Source of the DNA: Mycolicibacterium fluoranthenivorans
Lineage (GTDB): Bacteria > Actinomycetota > Actinomycetes > Mycobacteriales > Mycobacteriaceae
Length of the DNA: 64,000 bases
Assembly (NCBI RefSeq): GCF_011758805.1
Contig: NZ_JAANOW010000004.1
Span: 186,001-250,000, forward strand
Reading direction: 5' to 3'
Part shown: one piece after another, positions 8,799-17,025 of the stretch
Position numbering within the stretch: the first letter of the stretch is position 1
Layout of the letters: each line of letters opens with the position of its first letter
Notes under the pieces: model-generated
Databases searched by the model: none
What the model saw: the letters and a program-made list of their open reading frames with translations, nothing else
What the model was told of the DNA's origin: nothing
Position numbers and translations under genes: made by a program

Positions 8799-10109
8799 CT
8801 ACGGCCGCCGACCGCCACCCGCACCGCCGGCGCCGCCATCTCCACCGGCCCCGCCGTTGGGCGGATTGGGAGTCCGGCCCGTCTCGCCTGGCCGGTGCGC
8901 GCCCGACCCGCCGTTGCCCCCGAAGCCGCCACCCCCGCCCGGCCCGGAAGTGCTCGACCCACCTTTGCCACCGGAGCCCCCGGTGCCGCCGGTGACGCCG
9001 CCGGCACCGGCGTGCCCGCCATTGCCGCCCCCACCACCGATACCGGCGGTGACCCCGCCACCGGCACCGCCGGATCCGCCTGCGCCACCGGCGAGTCCGC
9101 CGCGTCCACCGTTGCCGCCATTGCCGCCCAGGCCGCCGTGAACGGTGGTGCTGCTTCCGCCGAAGCCACCCTGTCCGCCGGCGCCACCGTTGCCGCGGGT
9201 ACCGGCGTCGCCACCCGCTCCGCCCTGGCCGCCATTGAGACCCTGGCCGCTTCCGGCATTCCCGCCGGCGCCGCCGCGCCCGCCGTCGCCGGCCACCGCT
9301 CCGGCGTTGCCGCCGCCACCGCCCTGGCCACCGGCGCCGTTCGCGCCCCCGTTACCCCCGGCACCACCATGGCCGCCGCTGTGGACCAGTCCGCCGTTGC
9401 CACCGGCACCGCCGGCGCCGCCGTTGCTGTTGATGCCCCGGCCGGCGTCGCCCCCGTTACCTCCCGTGCTGCCGAACAGGCCGGCGTCACCACCGGCGCC
9501 GCCGTCGCCACCGTTGCTGCCGATCGACCCCGTGCCACCGATGCCGCCGTTTCCGCCGCCCCCACCGAACAGGCCGCCATGTCCCCCGTCGCCACCCCTG
9601 CCGCCGCCGAGTGCGCCGGTTCCGCCGTCACCGCCGCTGCCGGCCAGCAGACCGCCCCGTCCACCGTTGCCGGCGTTGATGCCCATGCTGGTACCGTCGC
9701 CGCCGCGCCCGCCGTTTCCGAACAGCCCGGCGTTACCCCCGCGACCGCTGTTCGCCCCGTTGCCGCCATTGCCGGCGAACCATCCGCCGCTGCCGCCATT
9801 GCATTGCGTACCGCAGGTGGCCGGGTCCGGGCTGTAACCGTTGCCGAACAGCAGGCCGCCGTTGGGGTGGGAGGCAGTGCCGTTGCCGATGAGCACCAGG
9901 TGGGGGCCCGCAATGGCGACAGTCGCCTGCTCACCCGCCCCGCCCGGGCAGCCCGACGCTCCCGGAACGCATACCGAAGCAGCGCTTTCCGGCTCGGCTT
10001 GGGCGACTGCCGCGTTGGTCGCGGCCAACAGGTAGCCGGACCCGATGATCGCTGCGCCGGCGATCCCACCTCGCAGATACGGTGATACCGACTTGCGGTG
10101 TCTGGCCAT
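8799..10109 (-). CDS. PGRS-type Gly/Asn-rich repeat protein with Sec signal peptide and no PE domain
   Basis: 436 residues from ATG at 10107-10109, which has a strong AGGAGGG seven bases upstream. Longer upstream starts lack a ribosome site. N terminus MARHRKSVSP, then a hydrophobic stretch and AQAEPES, a typical Sec signal peptide cleaved around residues 35-40. A conserved head with two Cys pairs follows (VCVPGASGC and CGTQC) and the LVLIGNGTASHPNGGLLFGNGYS segment seen in PGRS proteins. The rest is GGxGG-type repeats to the C terminus. No PE domain (PE motif, about 90-residue helical hairpin) is present, so it is not a classical PE_PGRS. Predicted secreted or cell-surface. Function unknown. 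Confidence 0.85.
   Translation of the reverse strand: MARHRKSVSPYLRGGIAGAAIIGSGYLLAATNAAVAQAEPESAASVCVPGASGCPGGAGEQATVAIAGPHLVLIGNGTASHPNGGLLFGNGYSPDPATCGTQCNGGSGGWFAGNGGNGANSGRGGNAGLFGNGGRGGDGTSMGINAGNGGRGGLLAGSGGDGGTGALGGGRGGDGGHGGLFGGGGGNGGIGGTGSIGSNGGDGGAGGDAGLFGSTGGNGGDAGRGINSNGGAGGAGGNGGLVHSGGHGGAGGNGGANGAGGQGGGGGNAGAVAGDGGRGGAGGNAGSGQGLNGGQGGAGGDAGTRGNGGAGGQGGFGGSSTTVHGGLGGNGGNGGRGGLAGGAGGSGGAGGGVTAGIGGGGGNGGHAGAGGVTGGTGGSGGKGGSSTSGPGGGGGFGGNGGSGAHRPGETGRTPNPPNGGAGGDGGAGGAGGGRRP
8811..9800 (-). repeat. PGRS Gly-Gly-x repeat tract
   Basis: About one kilobase of GCC/GGC-rich degenerate repeats encoding GGxGG, GGNGG and GGAGG units on the minus strand. Boundaries are approximate. On the plus strand the same DNA reads as Pro/Ala-rich open frames, which are artefacts of the repeat composition. 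Such tracts are prone to slippage and assembly error. Confidence 0.8.
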
Positions 10110-10128
10110 GGAATTCCCTCCTGAAGTG

Positions 10129-10782
10129 TTATTTGGTGGCCCGGCCGACGGCGAGCGGATGGACGATCGCGGGCATCCCGCTCCACACGGCATCGTCGGC
10201 GTCGACGGTGAATCCGGCGGCCCGCATCAACTCGACGGTGGGCCGGTTGCAGACACAACCGCCGGCGAAGCTGCGCCAGGACCGCGCAAAGACGTTCTGG
10301 CACAACGCCAACGGCCACCAACCCGACCGGATGTGCTCGATGAACAGCAATTGTCCGCCCGGGCGTAGCACGCGCGCGATCTCGCGGAGGGCTCGCTCCG
10401 GCTGTTCGACGGTGCACAGGACCAGCGTCGCCACCACCGTGTCCACGGACTCGCCGGCGAACGGCAGACGCTCGGCGGAGGCACCGGAGATGACCGCCTG
10501 ACGGCCGTTGCGATCAAGGCGCCGAACGAGTTTGCGGCGCATCCCAGGTTCCGGTTCGGTGAGCACGAGCTCGTCGAGCGCATCGGGATAGTGCGCGACG
10601 TTCAGTCCGGTGCCCGCGCCGATTTCGAGGACGCGCCCGTAGGCCTGGGCCAGCAAGGTGCGCCGGCGGCGCCGCATCCCGACGATCTCACCGGCCCAGA
10701 GAAACGGGTCATACAACACGGACATGATGCGCAGCCACAACGAGTGCGCCGGGCGCGAGTCAACACAGATGAGCTCGGTCAT
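10129..10782 (-). CDS. Class I SAM-dependent methyltransferase
   Basis: 217 residues from ATG at 10780-10782. The SAM-binding motif I is RVLEIGAGTGLN, with TEPEPGM after the second strand, VDTVVATLVLC, and RPGGQLLFIEHIRS. These are typical of the UbiE/Methyltransf_11 group. The last third has a Cys-containing segment GGCVCNRPT. A longer frame to 11100 runs through the LuxR gene and is rejected. A second methyltransferase at 61169-61828 shares the same motif spacing and wording and is probably paralogous. Substrate unknown. Follows the hydrolase-LuxR gene on the same strand after 79 bases. Confidence 0.82.
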   Translation of the reverse strand: MTELICVDSRPAHSLWLRIMSVLYDPFLWAGEIVGMRRRRRTLLAQAYGRVLEIGAGTGLNVAHYPDALDELVLTEPEPGMRRKLVRRLDRNGRQAVISGASAERLPFAGESVDTVVATLVLCTVEQPERALREIARVLRPGGQLLFIEHIRSGWWPLALCQNVFARSWRSFAGGCVCNRPTVELMRAAGFTVDADDAVWSGMPAIVHPLAVGRATK

Positions 10783-10861
10783 ATGGCGAAATCTACGAGC
10801 GCACGCGCCGCGCACGCATCGCGCTATCCGGCCATCTTTCGGCGATGGCCGGTTCCGGCCA

Positions 10862-11890
10862 TTACAGCAGCCCGAGCCGAGCAGCCTCGGCGACGGCGGC
10901 CGTGCGCGACGGGCTACCGAGTTTGCGGCGGATGTTCGCGACGTGGCGGTGCACGGTGTGCGGGCTGAGCCGCAGCTGCTCGGCAATCTCGCGGTCACCG
11001 AGACCGCGGGCCACCCAGTCGAGCACCTCGCGCTCACGACCGGACAGCAGCACCGGCCCGTCCACCTTGTGTGCCGGTAGCGGTTGGGGCGCGAGCGCAC
11101 GGCGGCAGGCGCGGATCACCGAATCGATGTCGCCGATCCATGGGAAGTGTGAATCACCTTGCAATGGCATGAATTCCGCACCGTCGATCGCGGCCGCGAC
11201 CGCACGCCCGAGCTGATACGGCACGGCACGGTCATCGCGGCGGTGCACGACCGTCGTCGGCACCCGGATGAGCGGAAGCCGGGCGCGGACGTCGAGGCTG
11301 TAGACCAGACGCAGCAGGGCCGCGGCGGTCTCCGCGCTGGCAGACTCACGCTGCACCTGGGCGAAACGTGCGTGTTCTGCCGCGTCGGCGCCACCGAGGA
11401 AGATATCGCTGAGCACGCGTGAGCCCAGGCCCCAATGCGCACCGACGGCCGTGACGATCGCGTCCGCCACCCCGGGCGGGGTCAGCACGTCCCCCTGGGG
11501 GTAGGAGCCGTACAACACCAGCCGTTGCACCCGTTCCGGATAAGCCGCGGCGAACGCCACCGCGGTGCAACTGCCCGAGGAGCCGCCCAGCAGTGACACG
11601 CGGTCGAACCCGAGTTCGTCGAGAAGTGCACGCACGACCTCGACCTCAGCCTCGAGGGTGAGATCGGCCTCGTGCACGGCGCGGTCGGACATGCCGGCGC
11701 CGAGCCGGTCGTAGCGGACCAGGGTGAAGTCCTCGGCGACGCCCTCCCAGAATTGCCGCACGCCAGGGTGTTGCCAGTCGAGTTCGAGGTGACTGACCCA
11801 CCATGCCGGGGCGACCAGAGGCGGCCCGCTCCCGCGGAGCTCGTACGCCACGCGCCGGGCGCCCCGCGGCAGGAAGCGGATCGCAGACAT
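10862..11890 (-). CDS. Alpha/beta hydrolase fused to a LuxR-type DNA-binding domain
   Basis: 342 residues with two parts. Residues 1-260 are an alpha/beta hydrolase: LVRYDRLGAGMSD, nucleophile elbow LGGSSGS with S104, an Asp in HRRDDRAV, and a His in GDSHFPW completing a plausible triad. Residues about 275-340 are a LuxR/GerE helix-turn-helix (LSGREREVLDWVARGL, IAEQLRLSPHTVHRHV, IRRKLG). The hydrolase domain may sense or cleave a small molecule and so control DNA binding. This is inference, as no such mechanism is proven from sequence. The pairing with the downstream methyltransferase may be functional. Confidence 0.85.
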   Translation of the reverse strand: MSAIRFLPRGARRVAYELRGSGPPLVAPAWWVSHLELDWQHPGVRQFWEGVAEDFTLVRYDRLGAGMSDRAVHEADLTLEAEVEVVRALLDELGFDRVSLLGGSSGSCTAVAFAAAYPERVQRLVLYGSYPQGDVLTPPGVADAIVTAVGAHWGLGSRVLSDIFLGGADAAEHARFAQVQRESASAETAAALLRLVYSLDVRARLPLIRVPTTVVHRRDDRAVPYQLGRAVAAAIDGAEFMPLQGDSHFPWIGDIDSVIRACRRALAPQPLPAHKVDGPVLLSGREREVLDWVARGLGDREIAEQLRLSPHTVHRHVANIRRKLGSPSRTAAVAEAARLGLL

Positions 11891-12027
11891 CGACCTGAGC
11901 GTACGACGGCCACCGCCGCATCACGATGCGATCACTAATTGACGCCGACGCGCTGTGGGATCGCTGAGTTGTCGGTGCCCACCCCTACCGTGAGCTCGTC
12001 GGAGCTTGAGAGAAACAGGAAGCGGAG

Positions 12028-12522
12028 ATGACTGTCCGTCGCGTGTGCATCGCGGTGACGCTCGCCCTGGTGGCATGTCTGTGTTCGGTTCCGATGGCGG
12101 CGGCCGCCGGTCAGCCGTTGAACGGCCGCTATCAAGTGGTCAGCTACGCCTCGCAGAAGAACGGCACCAGCCTCGCGGCACGGCAGGCCGAGCCGGACTT
12201 CGGCGCGGTCTACACCTTCTCGACGGCCTGCGGCAGCGTGTGCGTGGCGACCGTCATCGACGGCCCGGCTCCGTCGAATCCGACCATCCCGCAACCCCAG
12301 CGATACACCTGGGACGGCACGAAGTGGACGTTCAGCTACGACTGGCAGTGGGAGTGTTTCCGCGGCGACGCATATCCCCGCGTCTACAGCCCGGCCACCT
12401 CCTGGGTGACCTACACCCCGCAACCCGACGGCTCGCTGCGCGGCAATTGGTACACCGACATCCTCAGTGACGCCTGCCGGGGCAACGTGCTGATGCCGGT
12501 GGCCGCGTTCCCCGCGCCTTAG
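12028..12522 (+). CDS. Secreted mycobacterial protein of unknown function
   Basis: 164 residues. The signal peptide spans residues 1-27 (hydrophobic core VTLALVACLCSV, end AAAA-G). The mature domain shows NGRYQVVSYASQKNGTSLAA, YTFSTACGSVCVATV, WDGTKWTFSYDWQWECF and ACRGNVLMPV, with four Cys that could form two disulfides. It resembles a family of secreted mycobacterial proteins that includes, from memory, Rv2253. No catalytic motif was recognised. Its stop codon overlaps the putA stop on the other strand (12519-12522). Confidence 0.75.
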   Translation: MTVRRVCIAVTLALVACLCSVPMAAAAGQPLNGRYQVVSYASQKNGTSLAARQAEPDFGAVYTFSTACGSVCVATVIDGPAPSNPTIPQPQRYTWDGTKWTFSYDWQWECFRGDAYPRVYSPATSWVTYTPQPDGSLRGNWYTDILSDACRGNVLMPVAAFPAP

Positions 12523-15500
12523 TCCCGGAACAGCCCCTGCGCGAGCGGGGTCGGCGAGCCGAACCGGTGGGCGGTGACCGCGACCGCCTGCTCGCGCAGG
12601 AACGTCAGCAGCTCGATCCGTCCGGCTTCGACCACGGGTTGGGCGTAGAGCGCGATATCGACCCTGCCGTCGCTGGCGCGGGCGAACTCCCCGCGACGTC
12701 CGCCGAGCAGCCGGACACGGGCAGGAGCGTTGTCGCGCAGCACATTCGACCACGCCACCGCATCGTGTACACGGCAGGTGACGCCCGCCCCCTCGAGGGC
12801 CTCGGCGATCGCGGGGTCCAGTGGTGTCGGTGTCGAGACGGTCACCGCACTGCCGGCCAGAATTCCTGCGCCGACCACCCGCATCAGGGCAGCGGTGTCC
12901 TCGTCCTCCGCGCGCACCGTCACGGGCAGCGGCAGATACCGGAACACGTTCGTTTCCGCCATCAGGCCCGATACGTCGCGAGCGACACCGAACTCCTGGG
13001 CCCAGGCCAGCGCATCCGAGGCGAAGGATCGGCCCAGGACGTCGAGCTCGTCGGGTTCCAGCGCGAAATGCTGTGCCGCATCCAGAATCCGACGGACCGC
13101 CGGACTGATCTCGCCGGCCCGCGCCGCCGGCGCGGACCGCCAGTCGCACAGCCCGAACAGGTAGTTCGGGCCGCCGGCCTTGGCCCCGGCACCGACCGCG
13201 GATTTCTTCCACCCCCCGAAGGGTTGACGGCGCACGATCGCGCCGACGGTGGACCGGTTCACGTAGGCGTTTCCGGCCTGGACCCGGTCGATCCAGTGTT
13301 CGACCTCGGCACGGTCCAGACTGTGCAGTCCTGCCGTCAGTCCGTAGTCGACCTCGTTCTGGATCGCGATCGCGTCGTCCAGGTCGTCGGCCGCGATGAG
13401 CCCGAGCACCGGGCCGAAGTACTCGGTGAGGTGGAACTCCGAGCCGCGCCGAACACCGGTCTTGACCCCCGGAGACCACAGCCGTCCGGTGTCGTCGAGC
13501 CGGCGAGGCGCCACCAGCCACTGCTCCCCCGGCCCCAACTCTGTCAGCGCGCGCAGGAGTTTCCCCGCCGCGGGCTCGATGATCGGGCCCATCTGCACGG
13601 TCGGGTCGCTCGGGTAACCCACCTTCAGCGACGAGACGGCGTCGACGAGCTGATCACGGAACCGCGCGGACCGGGCCACCGAGCCGACCAGGATGCCCAG
13701 CGAGGCCGCCGAACACTTCTGGCCGGCGTGCCCGAAGGCCGAGGACACCAGGTCTTTCACCGCCAGGTCGAGATCGGCGTGCGGGGTGATCACGATGGCG
13801 TTCTTCCCGCTGGTCTCGGCCAGCAGGGGCAGGTCGGGCCGGAACCTTCGGAACAGGGCGGCCGTCTCGAAGGCGCCGGTGAGGATCACTCGACCCACTC
13901 GGTCGTCGGAGACCAGCCGTGTTCCGAGGTCACGCTCGTCGACGTGCACCAGTTGCAGGACATCGGCGGGCACGCCGGCTTCCCAGAGCGCCTGCACCAT
14001 CACGGATCCGCACCGGCGGGCCTGGGTGGCGGGTTTGATGATCACCGGGCTGCCCGCGGCCAGCGCCGCCAGGACCGAGCCGGCGGGAATCGCGACCGGG
14101 AAGTTCCACGGCGGCGTGACCACGGTCAGCCCGACCGGTACCGCGACGGCGCCGTCGACGGTGTCGAGCTGCTCAGCCAGCGTGGCGTAGTAGTTCGCGA
14201 AGTCAATCGCCTCGGAGACCTCGGGGTCGCCCTGGTCGAGGGTCTTTCCGCATTCGGCGGCCATCACTTCCAGCAGGACCGCCCGAGAGGATTCCAAGGT
14301 CCCGGCCGCACGTCGCAGGATGGCGGCACGCTCGGCACCCGAGCGCGCCGACCAGCCGGCGCCTGCGGCGACACCGCCGGCGATCACGGCATCGAGTGAC
14401 GCGGCGCTGCGGACGGTGTGTTCGGCGACGAGTGCCGTGCCTGCCGACGACTGCGCGATCCGATCCGTGATCGCCCGTCCCCAGAGGCGATTGCCGGGCA
14501 GCGCCGGGTCGGTGTCGGCGACGTTGGCGAACGAACCGGCCGGATTCACCGCGGCGCACGGATCGTCGACGCGGCGGTCCTGTCGACGGTTCGGCAGGGG
14601 CACCGCGTCGTCGAGTCCCACCAACGACGCCAGGAAGCGATCCCGCTCCCGCTCGAACAACGCACTGTCGCTGTGCAATTCGAACACGGCGGACATGAAG
14701 TTCTGCTGACTTGCACCCTCTTCCAGACGCCGCACAAGGTAGGCGATCGCGACGTCGAAGTCCTTCGGATGCACCACCGGGACGTAGAGCAGCAGGTTGC
14801 CGACGGTGCGCCGGACCACCTCGGCCTGCGCCTCGGCCATGCCGAGGAGCATTTCGAACTCGACCCGGTCGCGGACGCCGCGCCGCCCCGCCAGCGTCCA
14901 CGCATAGGCGATGTCGAACAGATTGTGACCGGCGACGCCGAGTCGCACATTGGCGGCACGGTCGGGGTGCAGTGCGTAGTCCAGCACCCGTTTGTAGTTG
15001 GTGTCGGTGTCCTGCTTGGTCGACCAGGTCGCCAACGGCCAGTCGTGCAGCGATGCTTCGACCTGTTCCATCGGCAGGTTGGCGCCCTTGACCAGACGGA
15101 CTTTGATCCCGGCACCTCCGCGCGCTCTACGCGCACGGGCCCAATCCTGAAGGCGGATCATCGCACTCAGGGCATCGGGCAGATAGGCCTGCAGCACGAT
15201 CCCGGCCTCCAGATCGAGCATCTCGGTGCGGTCGAGAAGGCGGGTGAACACCGCGATGGTCAGATCCAGATCGCGGTACTCCTCCATGTCGAGGTTGATG
15301 AACTTCTTGGCCGGCGAAGCGGCCGCATAGCTGAACAGTGGGAGCAGGCTCTGCTCGATATGGTCGACCGCCTCGTTGAACGCCCACGGTGAATGCGGCG
15401 GTACGGTCGCCGACACCTTGATCGATACGTAGTCGACATCCGGGCGTGCGAGGAGTTGCTCGGTGCCCGCCAGCCGCCGCGCGGCTTCCCGCTGACCCAA

Positions 15501-15950
15501 CACGGCCTCGCCCAGCAGATTGATGTTCAACGCGACGCCGCGCTCCCGGATACGCGCGATGGCACGGCCGAGACGCGCGTCGGTCGCGTCGACGAGGAGG
15601 TGGCCGACCATCCTGCGCAGGGCTTTCTGCGCGACCGGAATGACGACACCGGGCGCGATCACCGAGACCAGCGCACCGAGTTTGACCAGCAGGCGCAGGT
15701 GCCACGGCAGGAAGCCGGGCGCGTTGCGGGCGAGGTCCCGCAGGTTCGCCGCCGCAACCCGGTTGTCTTCGGGCCGGATGACGCGGTCGACGAATCCGAC
15801 GGTGAAGTCCAGGCCGCCGGGGTCGCGCAGCACATCGGCCAGGCGACGCGCGGCGGGCGCGACGGGTTGTCCCGCGGCGTCGTCAAGCCAGCTCCGGACC
15901 TGGGCCACGACATCGGTCAGCAGATTTTCTTCGCTGCTCAGCTGTGCCAT
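12519..15950 (-). CDS. putA: Bifunctional proline dehydrogenase / pyrroline-5-carboxylate dehydrogenase PutA
   Basis: 1143 residues from ATG at 15948-15950; the open frame continues upstream past the LysR promoter and is rejected. Oxidises proline to glutamate in two channelled steps. The PRODH barrel (FAD) is about residues 170-430, with VSIKVSA and RLVKGAN. The P5C dehydrogenase has TPPWNFP (612-618), E712 in ETSGKN, and catalytic C746 in GQKCSA. A C-terminal ALDH-superfamily-like domain (about 930-1143, ending LLTFLREQ...AHRFGSPTPL) is typical of long PutAs. There is no N-terminal ribbon-helix-helix, so it is not self-regulating. The divergent LysR gene is the probable activator. M. tuberculosis has two separate genes (Rv1187/Rv1188) for these steps. 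Confidence 0.93.
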   Translation of the reverse strand: MAQLSSEENLLTDVVAQVRSWLDDAAGQPVAPAARRLADVLRDPGGLDFTVGFVDRVIRPEDNRVAAANLRDLARNAPGFLPWHLRLLVKLGALVSVIAPGVVIPVAQKALRRMVGHLLVDATDARLGRAIARIRERGVALNINLLGEAVLGQREAARRLAGTEQLLARPDVDYVSIKVSATVPPHSPWAFNEAVDHIEQSLLPLFSYAAASPAKKFINLDMEEYRDLDLTIAVFTRLLDRTEMLDLEAGIVLQAYLPDALSAMIRLQDWARARRARGGAGIKVRLVKGANLPMEQVEASLHDWPLATWSTKQDTDTNYKRVLDYALHPDRAANVRLGVAGHNLFDIAYAWTLAGRRGVRDRVEFEMLLGMAEAQAEVVRRTVGNLLLYVPVVHPKDFDVAIAYLVRRLEEGASQQNFMSAVFELHSDSALFERERDRFLASLVGLDDAVPLPNRRQDRRVDDPCAAVNPAGSFANVADTDPALPGNRLWGRAITDRIAQSSAGTALVAEHTVRSAASLDAVIAGGVAAGAGWSARSGAERAAILRRAAGTLESSRAVLLEVMAAECGKTLDQGDPEVSEAIDFANYYATLAEQLDTVDGAVAVPVGLTVVTPPWNFPVAIPAGSVLAALAAGSPVIIKPATQARRCGSVMVQALWEAGVPADVLQLVHVDERDLGTRLVSDDRVGRVILTGAFETAALFRRFRPDLPLLAETSGKNAIVITPHADLDLAVKDLVSSAFGHAGQKCSAASLGILVGSVARSARFRDQLVDAVSSLKVGYPSDPTVQMGPIIEPAAGKLLRALTELGPGEQWLVAPRRLDDTGRLWSPGVKTGVRRGSEFHLTEYFGPVLGLIAADDLDDAIAIQNEVDYGLTAGLHSLDRAEVEHWIDRVQAGNAYVNRSTVGAIVRRQPFGGWKKSAVGAGAKAGGPNYLFGLCDWRSAPAARAGEISPAVRRILDAAQHFALEPDELDVLGRSFASDALAWAQEFGVARDVSGLMAETNVFRYLPLPVTVRAEDEDTAALMRVVGAGILAGSAVTVSTPTPLDPAIAEALEGAGVTCRVHDAVAWSNVLRDNAPARVRLLGGRRGEFARASDGRVDIALYAQPVVEAGRIELLTFLREQAVAVTAHRFGSPTPLAQGLFRD

Positions 15951-16022
15951 ACGCCCATCATGAGCGCACCAGACATTTAAAATAAAGCGATGTTTTCTGA
16001 CACGAAACTTTAAGTAGAACTG
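15951..16022. promoter_or_regulatory. AT-rich divergent promoter/operator region putA - lysR
   Basis: 72 bases between the two start codons, strikingly AT-rich from about 15972 to 16018 in an otherwise GC-rich region. It holds ATTTAAAATAAAG (15975-15987) and the near-palindrome ACTTTAAGT (16007-16015), and the pair TAAAG (15983-15987) / CTTTA (16008-16012) forms an inverted repeat. LysR regulators commonly bind such A/T-containing dyads between their own gene and the target. No exact -10/-35 pair is claimed. Confidence 0.5.
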
Positions 16023-16946
16023 ATGTATCAACGACCGGATCTCCTCGACACCCGTCGGCTGCGGTTGCTGTACGAGCTGAGCCTGCGAGGCACGCTGTCC
16101 GAGGTGGCCGAGGCCCTGCACCAGAGCCCGTCGTCGGTGTCTCAGGCGCTGAATCAACTGGAGCGCGAAGTCGGTGTCCCGCTCCTGGAGAAGGTCGGCC
16201 GGCGGCTGCGGCTCACCCCCGCCGCCGAGGTGCTCGTCGAGCACACCGCCGTCATCTTGGCCCGACTCGAACTGGCCGCCTCCGAGATCGCCGTGCAGAG
16301 TGACCAGGCCTCCGGCACCGTCCGGCTGGCCGTCTTCCAATCAGCGGCATCCGCCTTCATGCCTCAGATGCTCACCGAATTGGCCACCCGCCATCCGCGG
16401 TTACGCGTCACCATGTCCCAGCGCGAACCCGAGCAGGCCCTCTACGAGACGTGGATGCGTGAGTTCGACCTGGTGATCGCCGAGGAGTACCCGGGACATG
16501 CCGCGCGCGTCTATCCCGACCTGCACCGCGAACCGCTGACCACCGATCTGCTCCGCCTGGCGGTGCCACCGACGGGCGACCCGTGGCGGCGCATCACGTC
16601 GGTCAAGGACACCGCCGACCTGCCGTGGACCATGGAGCCCGAGGGCACCGCGTCGCGGCACTGGGCCGAACAGCTCTGTCGGCAAGCCGGTTTCGAGCCC
16701 GACATCCGATTCGAGACCGACGACCTCGAAGCGCAGATCGCCCTCATCGAGAACGGGAACGCGGTGGCGATCCTGCCGGACCTCATGCGGGTGCGCCGCC
16801 GACCGGACGTCCGCGTCGTGGACGTGGATCCGCGACGCCGTTCGGTCTTCACCGCGACGAGGACCGCCCTCAGCAATACGCCGGCCATCGTGGCGTGCCG
16901 CAAGGCGCTGGCCTCGGTGGTGCCTGAGCACCTCGACGTGACCTGA
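16023..16946 (+). CDS. LysR-family transcriptional regulator, probable proline-catabolism regulator
   Basis: 307 residues. The N-terminal winged HTH at about 8-65 includes LRLLYELSLRGTLSEVAEAL, SSVSQALNQLEREVG and LLEKVGRRLRLT. The substrate-binding domain follows from about residue 90 (GTVRLAVFQSAASAFMPQML). Divergently transcribed from putA across a short AT-rich region, so it most likely senses proline or a catabolite and controls putA; this is inferred from context. The stop is followed by a 25-base tandem repeat reaching into the dapC 3' end. Confidence 0.88.
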   Translation: MYQRPDLLDTRRLRLLYELSLRGTLSEVAEALHQSPSSVSQALNQLEREVGVPLLEKVGRRLRLTPAAEVLVEHTAVILARLELAASEIAVQSDQASGTVRLAVFQSAASAFMPQMLTELATRHPRLRVTMSQREPEQALYETWMREFDLVIAEEYPGHAARVYPDLHREPLTTDLLRLAVPPTGDPWRRITSVKDTADLPWTMEPEGTASRHWAEQLCRQAGFEPDIRFETDDLEAQIALIENGNAVAILPDLMRVRRRPDVRVVDVDPRRRSVFTATRTALSNTPAIVACRKALASVVPEHLDVT

Positions 16947-16954
16947 GGGCGCTC

Positions 16955-17025
16955 AGCTCAAGCGCTGCACCGCAGCTCTAGCTCAATCGCTGCACCGCAG
17001 CTCTAGCTCAATCGCTGCACCGCAG
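16955..17025. repeat. 25-bp tandem repeat, nearly three copies, derived from the dapC 3' end
   Basis: Units start at 16955, 16980 and 17005 and read AGCTCAATCGCTGCACCGCAG followed by CTCT. The first has one change (AAGCG for AATCG), and the third runs into dapC coding sequence. On the minus strand each unit carries the last codons of dapC (Ala-Val-Gln-Arg-Leu-Ser) and its TAG or TGA stop. The two outer copies therefore look like tandem duplications of the dapC terminus, lying between dapC and the lysR stop. Confidence 0.85.

Noticed and set aside
8900..9700. Repeat tract checked for CRISPR
   Set aside because: Units are in-frame degenerate GGx codons without fixed repeat and spacer lengths or cas genes.
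8694..10085. Ala/Pro-rich open frames opposite the PGRS gene
   Set aside because: Repetitive GCC/GGC DNA gives open frames on both strands. The minus strand has the signal peptide, Shine-Dalgarno and known PGRS head.
11935..13521. Long opposite-frame open reading frame of about 528 codons over putA
   Set aside because: It lies on the same strand as putA but in another frame. Its composition is Arg/Gly/Pro-rich, with no recognised domain or ribosome site. It is explained by GC-rich codon bias of the real gene.
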